Shown here one piece after another: positions 46,176 to 58,100 of a stretch of 64,000 bases of DNA; position 1 is the first letter of the stretch; the number at the start of each line of letters is the position of its first letter. The stretch spans positions 15,097,395 to 15,161,394 of the forward strand of contig OY727100.1 in assembly GCA_963402885.1 (NCBI GenBank), written 5' to 3'. Position numbers and translations under genes: made by a program. The notes below the pieces were generated by a model. It made no database searches, was not told the origin of the DNA, and was given only the letters and a program-made list of their open reading frames with translations. Source of the DNA: Antedon bifida (Eukaryota > Echinodermata > Crinoidea > Comatulida > Antedonidae).

Positions 46176-49100
46176 TTCCAAAGATTTCATGTACTCCAGG
46201 TGCTGTCCAACTTTAAATCCCACAATGCTCTCTTCCTAAATATTACAAAAAATACAGTATATACTTTAATAAAATAATGACTTAAATACAACCAAACTCA
46301 AACAAAAATACACACCAAAAAATATGAAAAAAATATTTTTGGTGCAGTATAGTAATGGTCTATTACAGGTGTGATAATACAATTCCCATCAGATTTGCAT
46401 ACCTTAAGGAACACCTGTAAATTCTGCTGTTGTCTATATTGTAAGATTCGTGGCTGCAAGAAGCGTAGAATGGCAACGCACACATACACTTGATAGTCAA
46501 CACCGAGCAACAAGCACACTAGAGTATAGTGACAAATCTGCGGCCAGTCAAGATAGTTCCAGAACGATTGAGTTAACCAATGCTGACAAATCTGAAAATA
46601 TTAATATAATTTATTATATAAACATTTTAAATTACCATATTATATGTAATGATAAACATATTGCAATAAAATTTAATAAATTCATCTCCTTCCAAAGATA
46701 TATTGGAATGAAATTGTTTTTGTTATGTGAAGGAAAAGTGAAAAAACACCGGCTTGACTTCATCGTTGTGAACGGCCGTTGTCAGCAATAACATCGCTGA
46801 CATTATCAGCAATAACATCGCTGACATTACCTTGAGAAAGTGTGTTGACAACGCACGCAACGTTAGGAGAGTTTTAACGTTTTTTTCACTTTTTCTTCCA
46901 ATAACAGGAAAAATTTCATTCAAAAAGATTCGGTTTTGGGAAAGTTGACCTAATTCACCAAAAAAACAGCAAACAAACCTGTGAGGGTGTGTAACCAGAC
47001 ATCTTAAAGGCAGAGTATGTATGAGATACTTCCTGTTGCAAGATCAGCTCCACATTGTGACCAGTACATGAAAACACTGGATGTATACTACTTACAGCCT
47101 GCTCCAGTGGCAAGTGCACCTGTAAATGAATACATTCAAATAATGCTTAGATTCTTTCATAGAGGGGTGAAGGAAGCCCTCTACATCGCGGCTCTTAAAA
47201 CGGACTTGAACAAAGACCTTGGTTGCATCACATCACTCAATTACACAGTAAACCGTCTGACAGCTTAGTTACTAAGTTAGTGCTGATAAAGAATCCTCGG
47301 ATGAGGTTCGAAAATATCACAGATACGTGAAATTGTTTGCTTGTGTGATTCAGTTTAAGTCATCTTATAAGAATGCTTAAAAATGATATCTAAATATAGA
47401 AACGTAAAATAACCTTTTGCACATATTATTTTAAGCCGTCAGATGTGGACAGTTGATTTTAAACATGCAGGCATGGATCTTTTGTAGGAAAAAACAACCT
47501 TTGAACAATACCGCATACAGTAAAATGAATTATTAAACTCACTACAAACTGTCTCTATATAGAAACGCGAGTTACAACCCTAGCACTAGGTCATGTTTGA
47601 ACCCTGGTACTAGGTCAGGATTGACCCTGGTACTAGGTCAAGATTGAACCATGGTACTAGGTCAGTATTAATGAACCCTGGTACTAGGTCAGGATTGAAC
47701 CCTGGTACTAGGTCAAGATTGAACCCTGGCACTAGGTCAGGATTGAACCCTGGTACTAGGTCAAGATTGAACTCTGGACCTTGGGATTGGAAGGCAAGCT
47801 TTACTGTACTTACTGAAGCGTAGAGTCTAGGAATCCAAAGGAAACCAGATGCTGCCACTGTTGAGAAGTGATAGAGAAAGTTCCATGTCTTGTCCTTGTT
47901 ACCCATCATCATAAGGAACACTGACGACGCGAACCAATCATAGCCAACGTAGTCACGCTGTAAGAATCCTGATCAGATATCATTCAGGAAAAATGATATT
48001 TATTTAAACTTACCCTACACAAGTTACCAGTTTTGAAATATGAATATTTGGAGGCTTTATAAACGCATTGCCAGCTCATAGAGGGTGCTATAATTTTTAC
48101 AAAATGCATCCAGACATAGAGGGTTAGGGTTAGGGTTAGTTTCTGATCTAATAGTAAGCAAGGGGTATTTTAGGCACTTCCTAAGAATGGCATATATGAT
48201 GTGCATTGTGGAAAATGTGTTGCCAATACATTTTTCACCTTTACTTAACCAAAATGGAGCCTAAATGGTATATTTATGTACTAATGGGATGGTTTTTTTA
48301 ATATCCAAAAACAGTACAGTACATTAAGCATATTATTTTTCAAAACTTGCTTCTTATTTTCTAAAATGTTGCTTTGTACAAAGGATACGTAATTCAGAAT
48401 CCAGTGTTCGTTGCTGCATTCTAAGGTACTGACGACACTTCTTCAAAAGTGTTGAAAGATTCTCTAAAGCGACGTCATGATTGGACAACAGACGAAGATA
48501 CATGCCATATCTAAAAGAAACACAAGCAGGACAGATTATTAAAAAACAAATACTGACAAACCAGCTTCTCTTGAACTGATAAGTATTCCAGTATTGGGAG
48601 AGTTTCTGGTTTTCAGAGAGTCTGGTGTTGGGAGAGTTTCTGGTTTTCAGAGAGCCCGGTATTGGGAGAGTTGACTGTAATTTGGAAAAACTTGAAATAC
48701 CTAATGGCATGCTTGACTCCTTTATTCTGCAAAGACGTCAGACTCTGAGTCTTAAGGGTAGCATCATTGATAGTGAATGCTTTAATGGTGAAGAGCTTGT
48801 CATCTCCAGTTGTGATCATGGCTGCCATGACAGAATCAAGCAATTCTGGAATCACTGATAAAAAAAAAGTTTGTGTTATGCATCAGTGATTTAGTCATTC
48901 TGTTTATTTTATTCAACAGGAAACTAAATATGTATAAAAAGGCTTTCTTTGATTAATAAATACATTTTTCGCAAGACTTACCTCTAGGTGTGATTTGGTC
49001 AGGCTTAGTGATCATGACATTGTAAAACGCCTGCCGACATTTGCTTAGCCATTCAGAATTTAGGCTGGAAGGACGCAGACCACTTAGTAGCTTGCTTAAC

Positions 49101-52100
49101 TCATTTTCTACAAAAATTAAAAAAGGACACTGAACATCTAATTGAACAAGTTTAAGTGATAATTTGACAGTTAGAGAGTTACGCTCATAACGAATCATTG
49201 ATTTCATACATTGTGATGGTGCTCTTACCCTGTTTGATTGCTGATGGTCTTGAACTAAATGTGGTATAGTCTTTTGGGACAGGAAACGTTGAAAATAACG
49301 GCCAAGGGTATGGACGTTGGGAGTCTATATCCAGTGTCTTGGGAGGCAGCCTTCGCTCTGAAGGCCCACCAATTGTATAAGACCTCACCAGTATCTGGTT
49401 CCTCTCCACAGATAACATATCAATGATAATATCCCTGAAAGATAGTCAATAATTACAATGATATTACCTATTAAGGGTGCATCTTGGGAATTGTCCCCCT
49501 TAAAAGGAATGTCCATTGAATGTCCCTAGGGGGTGTCCCTTGACAGGCATGTTTCTACTGTATAATATTTACACAAGCAATCTTAAATGATCAAAATGCA
49601 TATACTTTAGGGCAATTAAACAGTGTACAGTGAACTTATTCAATGTTATACGAGGTACTGTAATCCATGGATCAAAGCCATTGACTTGGTTTTGGAGGTA
49701 GCATGAATTATTATGAAACGAAAATGTATAGCTGTCTATACTATCAAACTAGTTTGCGAAAAAAGTGTGATGTACCCATATTATGGTAGTGATATGCCCA
49801 AATATGGTAGTGATGTGACTTAAACATGTCCATATATGGGCACATCACATTTTTTTGTCACAAAGTTTGATAGTGTAGACTTTACCCGTTTTCAGATTTG
49901 TTTTCTTGCTGTGCCTTAAGTAATGAACTCCATATAGAATACTGTGAATCGAGTAATAAAAGCGTGTCCAATGAACATACCATTATACTTAATAACCTGA
50001 AGAAAAAACAAAATGGTAAAGTTTATATGTATAATAGGGGAAAAAATATAAGGAGAAGCTTACACCAGTTGTGTTAAAATCAAATAAGAAACCTAATACA
50101 GTCAACTCTCCTAATACCGGACTCTTTGAAAACCGGAAACTTCCTTCTTGAAGTTCAAACAGTCCCAAATTCTTTTTTACCATTAAAAACACATTCCGAA
50201 TACCAGACTTTCGGGAAAAGCAGACATATTTGGCCAGCCCAATGTGTCCGGTATTGGGAGAGTTGACTGTATACATATTATACCTTAATCCAAATGTGTG
50301 GGACTGTTCAACGTTAAAAAGTGAATGATTCTTGGTTTCCGAGTCAACTAATATTAATCGCTCAATAATATCCTGCAAGAGAAAGAATACTTTTAAAGAC
50401 ACTATACCTTTTTTGGGAAAAATAATGCATATATATATAACTAAAAAACATTAAATCAGGTAATTTCTTGTCTTAAATGTGCGTTCTAATGTTAATTATG
50501 ATATAAAAGAGAAAACCTATGCACTACCGAAGTAGCTCGCATTGAATGTTCACTCGTAGACGTCTCTAGGCCTAGCTTAGTTAGCTCTAGTTTTGTAGGC
50601 CTAGCTGGTAAAGAGCGGTAACGTACAAACATCGTACGCTAGCTATAGGCCTAGTCTGACGTCTCGTTACTGAATTAACTGTCTTTCTTTTTTGGCATAA
50701 TTTTGATAATTTATTTGCTCACCACAATTGTGTCTGGCATTTCCCTGAATGAGTAAGTCTGACGTTGTCTTAGCGGTTGATCAGCGATCACTTCATAGAC
50801 AGCCGGAAAAGCAGAAAGGACATTTACAAGACTTGTAAAACTCTACAACAAAACATGATTTTGCTTTTTAATGTTATTGTTAAAGACTTGTTTGGTACGT
50901 TAAATTTTAATTCTTTTTTATAGAAAAAAATTGATATTTCACATACCTTAAAAGCTGTTCTATCAATCGGATCAACGGGTGTGGGAGAAGGACGCAGAAC
51001 CGGCTTATCGTCCCGTCCACATTCTAACACTGTCCATAATTCATTAACAATACGTTTAATAAACCCAGAGCTCTTTAGTGCTACCATCCCAGGTGCAGTA
51101 GCAGCAACTTGTGTCACCATCGTGCCATAACCAAATTTCTCAGTCTTGCTCACCTGTAAATGAAGAAGGTATGGTAAGCTCTCTCTTTCTACACTAAAAA
51201 AACGTTATGTGACAAAACAAATGTGATGTGCCTATACAGGTATATGAACAAGATGATATCATATCACTACCATATTTGGGCATATCACTACCCTATTTGG
51301 GCATATCACTACCCTATTTGGGCATATCACTACCATATTTGAGCATATCACTTCACTGCCCTATTTGGGATCATCACATAGATTTTTAGAAAAATATATG
51401 TTTATTTGATATACTTACCTGGAGTTTCTTTTCATATCTAGTATACATATACGTAACACACTCATTCATTGCTCCTGTCTGTTGTAAGAACAACAAACCC
51501 TGAAATAAACAACAACAAATTTAATTGATAATGTTTTTTAGAGATTATAGCTGTGTTTTTGTATTTTCAAACTTGGTACATACAGTATAACTTCTCCCTT
51601 GGGAAAACCCTATTTAAGGGACGCCCTTATAAGTGCAAACTTTTCGGTGAAACAAAACAGCTACCACCTATTCAGAAGATAAACCTATTAAGGGAAGACT
51701 TTGTTGGGTTGGGGGTTATACTTTACTTACTTTAGGTGTGCCTGCAAAATTTAGCAGATTATCAATTAATGTATTTTCCCAAGCTACAGCATCTTCAGAG
51801 GTGGGGCTTACAACAGTACCGCCATCGGCTCCAAAGGTAGGCGTCTTTTCTTCGACCTCACGGACAACCTGTACAAAAATACATTCCTATTTTAGCAATA
51901 TTCTACATAAAAGATTATGAGTTTGAGGTTGGAGGTATAAAGGCAACACAAATGATATTATATAACACCTAAATAAATTCCTGTCATTTGTGGGTCACAT
52001 GGCATGCAATAGTATGGCTTTGCCTTGTTGAAATGTAACCTCTCATCATTCACCTCATGCCATTATTTGTACCATTACACTTATGAACATTCATTATTTG

Positions 52101-55100
52101 TATATTATTGTATGTTTGTTTGTACCTCTTTCCAAGCATCCGCAACAATTGTGTGAAGTTTATACGGATGAAGTGCAAGCCTGCCCTCACATGTGTTATA
52201 CAACTGCCGACAGAGGTAAAGGTAAGCTCCAGCAACTGTACGACTTGGCCCAACACCGAACGTGTTTGAGAAGGTTCCGTTGAGTGCTCTGCACGAAAAC
52301 TCTGCAATTATATGTACTGCAGCAGACCTATTAAAGCAAGATGAACAGGAGCATAACAAATATAAATAAGGTTATCATAAATTGATATCAAACTAGCAAT
52401 TTTCTGATCTATGTTATCAGAAGATATCATTGTGCATTTAGGGCACAACAATATTTGCATTTTAATATATAATGCACAAAGAAGACCAATAGACTATGTC
52501 AGTAGTACATTTGCTTTAGCTGCATGTATTCATTCAATAAATGAATTTGTTATTTATTTATACTGGGCAACCTCTCCCAGAGGGCCCAGTTATGATCAGT
52601 GGCTGTGTGTGTACTAGTACACCAGGGTAACCCCCCACTCGTCTTGAAAGATTCTAGGTCACTGGACCTACAGTTTATAGTTCTTATCCAAGAAGAAATT
52701 CCTTATCTACTGCAAACTAAAGTGGAATAATACCGATTTTCTTTGAATTTCTCGCCATTTTCTCCATATAGCAGAATGTGTCTTCCTGCTTCCCATGATG
52801 CAATAGCAGACAAGATATCAGCGATGTGCAGAAGTGTTGCCTCTTGCGGAAGCTCGTCATTAGGGTCATCCTAGAAAAATAACAAAATATCTTTTCTTTA
52901 TTTAAAATATTTAAAATGATTGTATTAACTTTTGTACCTAAGTTAAATTTTGAACGTTACTTACATCTAGCCATTCAAGTACAGGCGTAATCAAGTGACC
53001 AATAAACACGTCCGTACAAAAACAGGTTTGACACGCCTGCTTCGATGAGCAAAGCATTTTGAATGTGTTGGTCACCAATACAGCAGGATTCAGCTTGTCT
53101 ATAAAACAATAAACATTAACAAATCAATAAAACTTCTTTTTCAATACAAATGAATGAATGACTTAATTTTTTATTAATTTTTTTCATTAATTTATTCCTG
53201 GTAACACTCACTGATAGTTTTTGTTGTAGATGATTTAGTTTGAGCTGTATCTGCCAGTAATGTTACTAGGGAAACCATTAGATCTTGTATGCTCACTGAA
53301 AAAAAAGAAGGCACAAAATAATGCATAATTCTCTTGTGTGTCTACACTATCATACTAGTTTGACAAAAAAGGTGTGATGTGACCAAGTATGGTAGTGATA
53401 TACCCAAATATGGTAGTGATATGACATTATCATTCCCATATATGGGCACATCACATTTTTTTGTTGTCACATAACGTTTGATAGTGTAGACAAAGCTTAA
53501 GAACTCAAATACGACATAAATAGAACATAATACAAGGAATCGATAACAGAAAACCAAATGTTTACCTACCTAGGCCCTCTTTGGAGTTAATTGGGAACAA
53601 TTTTCGGCCTCCTGCATACATTAAAATACGACCAATCAGAGACAACGAGTGTACAAAATGAACGAATCGCAAGTCTTTCTCAAAGTACATTGGAGAATGC
53701 ATATCACCTAAAGTAGAACAAACAGACGTAAACAAAGTTTAAAAAATAGTATTGATGATGGCACATTAAAAATAATAATATGAATGTAGTGGAGTAAAAG
53801 CCTTTATAACATGGGTTCAAGGACGTAACCAATCAGACTTGCTGAAATGAGTCATGTGTGCGCTCTTTATTTTTTCACTATCATGCACTGGAGTAAAAAA
53901 GCATAAAAGCACTGCGTGTAAATCTTATGGCAGAATACTAATCGTGCTAGGCGAGTAGGAACCAGTTGTCTACACTGCAACCCCATTGAAAACAAATACA
54001 CACCACTTTAATTCTGGTACAATGCTGTTTTGCTAGGCTTAGGCGGTGATTTGGTCTTCGGTATTCACAATATTGTAAATACCCTCGATCACTAACATCA
54101 TTATAATTATTTGTAAACTAATTCATTAAATAATTTAATGGAAGAGTACCTTACCTATCTTTTGTTTATCAAATGATTCAGTCAAACTACTAACAGAATC
54201 AAGTTGAGTGTCAGATTTTGCAATGAACTCCATACATTGACGCAATGCATTCTCAACCTGCAAATTTAAATTCAAAATCACTTAAAGCTCTGTCTACACT
54301 ATCAAACTTTGAGACAAAAAAATGTGATGATGTGTCCATATATGGACACGATGACATCATATCACTACAATATTTGAAGTGTAGACAGATCTTTAGACCA
54401 AACCAATCAATGAAATTATTTTAATTGCCATAAAAAATGTAATTTTAGTTAAATAAAGGTTCTTACCAGTCCCAAATTGGCTGTTAATGCCTTGAGAACA
54501 AAAGTTCTGCTGTAATGACCATGCTGCCAATGGAATAAAAAAACATTGTAATTTTAATGATCAACAATATCATACAACACATTAACATTGAACCACACCA
54601 ACCTCTCTCAAGCGTTTGTTCCAATTAATGTACCAATAGGTGTGCAGGCACAAAGAGGTATCTTCATAAATTTGATAAAAAAAGTCACTGAAAATGTAGA
54701 TGATGTCGAAGTCATATTGGGTTGTGGGGACCACAACATTTCTAAAATTAGACTCTCAGCTGTCACTATTTAGTCAAGTCATCACGTTGTGTTATTCATT
54801 ATTCAAAATTATTAATTTTTATTATTGTTATAATTAATGGTATTATCCCAATTTTGAAAGTAGTAGTGTCATATTTACCATCCATTTTTTAAACCACCTA
54901 GCCTTTGGATCCAGCAAAGCAATGCAGTGAATAGGGCAAACAATCTCCATTGAGCTCAGCAGGCTGGACGAGTTGATGCCTATTAGTTTTACAGTCTTCT
55001 CTAAAACATCTTCAACAAAACTAAAGAAAAATCACGTTGGTTAACGTACTATTTAGTAATTTTATAAATTTGATACACAACCAACAGCAAAAAAGCAGGA

Positions 55101-58100
55101 TGGATAAACGTTGTTAAGTTTGAGGCTTTGGCAATGAAGTGGGAACAATCGTGAGTTACAGTTGAACACTGCACCATAGGATTGGTAGACAAACATTATA
55201 AGCTATAGTTCCTCATTTATTACACCAAAAGTAGAATACAGCTCTGTCTAAAATAACGTTTAGTTGACAATAAGGCAAATGCCACAGACACTATTATTAA
55301 GCTCTGTCTACACTATCAAACTGTATGTGACAAAAGTGCAAAAATGTGCCCATATATGGACATGATGATGTCATATCACTACCATATTTAAGCATTTGAA
55401 CCCTATTTAATGAGGGTGATTCATCCAGCAATTGCTGATCATTTGGGACCAAACAAATACACCCAATAAGGTGCATGAACCCTTGACCCTCACATTAAAA
55501 GTCTGATGCTCTACCAACTGAGCTAACCGGGCTTCATAAGAGCATATCACTACCATATATGGGCACATCACACTTTTTTAGTCACATAAAGTTTGATAGT
55601 GTAGACAGAGCTTAATACATTAAAATACTTTAATAAAATAAAATTTAATTTACCTTTCTGGAAATCTAACCCAGTAGGAAGACACTTCTATTTGAAATTC
55701 ATTTAATAATCGAAACTATTTTTTTTTTCAAGAAAAAGAAAACACAATAATCATAATTGCCATGACGAATGTAAGTGAATATTCTATCATGTTTATCTAA
55801 AAAGCAACTATAAAGCTCTGTCTACACTATCAAACTAGTTTGACCCAAAACGTGTGATGTGCCCAAATATGGTAGTGATATGATATCCATGGGCACGTCA
55901 CATTTTTTTGTCACATAAAGTTTGATAGTGTAAACAGAGCTTAACATACCTTACGAAGAAGTCGTTTGTTGCTAAGGTTACCAAGATCCAATCCGTCTTT
56001 CAAATACATAGTTTTACTCTTTCTTGCTGTAAACTCAGTACAGAGGTAATCAACTGAAAATTTGTAACATTTAAAACATTTTAGCGAGAAGGATTTTATA
56101 ATTATTTATTTCATACGCATCCAACAGCGAGCAAAACCTCACCAATTACAGGATGGATAAATTATTTTATAATTTATCGTGCTTATGAACTAAGTCTCAT
56201 TTGAAGCTTAGGGAGTGGAGTTGAAAGATTTGCAAATTATAACCCCGGCACTAGGTCAGGATTGAACCCTGGACCTTGGGATTGGAAGGCAAGCATGTTA
56301 TTGTTAACCACCAAGCTACAGCTCCACTATGTTAAAAATATAATTAAAGATACTATGAAAATTACCAGAATAAATAAATGTATTCCTTTTAAAAATAGTC
56401 AGGGTATATCGTCATTGAAGGGACGCTTTGATGGGGCCCAAAGGTGTACCCCTGATAGGGGATCTACTGTCAAGAAATCCACCATATACTTACCTAAACT
56501 GGTATACACCTCTTTGCTGATTGTATGAGATTTTGCAGAAAACATCTTAGCATGGAACAGAAGAGATTTCTCCTAAAATGAGAACATTAAAATGATATCA
56601 AAACAATGTTAAAAAAAATTTAGTACCATATTTAATTTTGCTGTCTAGGATTAAAATTTATATTAACTAACCTCCAAATATTGATCTGGATCAGCGAGGG
56701 CGCTGGTCAGTCCGGCTCGTAAATGTTCCCATTGGTCACACGCCATAACATCTGATGGCGGAATCTGACAAAGCTTGGTCATAGCATCTTGTCTTGTCTA
56801 ATTAAAATTATCATTAACATTGATTATATACTGGATATACAATAAACAAAATAATGATTCTAAAATATAGAATATTGAGAGAGGGTTCCCGTAAATTGTA
56901 CTTGACATACATTAACCTTGTTTGTATACTGAATATACAATAGACCCACTGCAATCATGCAATACATTGTTAAATTGTTCAATAAGGCAGTGATTACTGT
57001 ATAGCAGAAGAAAACTGGTCTTGATGTTATGCTCTGTCTACACTATCAAACTTTATGTGACAAAAAATTGTGATGTGCCCATATATTGACATGATGATTT
57101 CATCACTACCATATTTAAGCATATGACTACCATATTTGGGCACATCACACTTTTTTGTCACATAAAGTTTGATAGTGTAGACAGAGCTTAAAGATTGTTA
57201 ATCCATTAGTACACATTTTTGTTTGTGCATTATAGTAGGAGACTTACTTTCAAAGATTTTAAAGGCTCAAGATTTTCAGAGATGGCGATAAAGTGCTCCT
57301 GATTCATGAACATAAAACCTTGGTTGAAAGAAGAATCAAACGAGGAAGAGCTTCCTTCACTGAATTCAAAGCTAAATCTCTTAGGACTCTCTCTCCTCGT
57401 ATACTGAGTTGCTTTCATAAGATGCTCACTGTGATCCTCGTCAAAAGTTTGCAACAAACGTGCTACCGAGTTGGTCGTGAGTTGTTTCATATTTTGCATC
57501 ATGTCAGAATAGCTGAAAGCAAAATTGAAAAAAAATAATATTAATAAGCAATTCATTGTATTTATATGCAAGTTTTATTAACTAGACATTGTTTTTGTAT
57601 ATTTTCTGTTGTTATATTGTGGAAATAAATATAAATTTAATTGATATCACATGCTGTCAAGCATGGTTTACCTGGGACACATCATCACAGAAGATGGTCA
57701 ATGTGAGAAGGAAGTGCGCAGACGGATTGAAATTGCTCGCGCGGCTTTTGAAGGTTTAAAAGATGTGCTTACTACCAGAAACATAAAAGTAAGCACAAGA
57801 AGAAAGTTAGCACAATGTATGGTCCATGTCATTATATGCAGCAGAAACGTGGACTTTAAACACAAATATTATAAACCGGATTCAAGCATTTGAAATGTCG
57901 GGTATACAGGCGCATAATGAAGATCACATGGAAAGATAGAATTAGTAATGCAGAGGTGTTGAGAAGAGTGGGAGCTAATAGATGTCTCGTTTATACCATC
58001 AAGAAAAGAAAGCTAGAATTTTTTGGTCATATCATAAGGAAGGAAAGTCTTCAAAGGGAACTACTAGATGGTAAAATAGACGAAAAAAGAGGCAGCGGTA

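Noticed and set aside
49981..49996. 16-nt candidate micro-exon in TBC1D32 with good splice sites on both sides
   Set aside because: Including it shifts the frame into a stop in the next exon; joining exon 20 directly to 49434 keeps the frame and the 1258-codon total.
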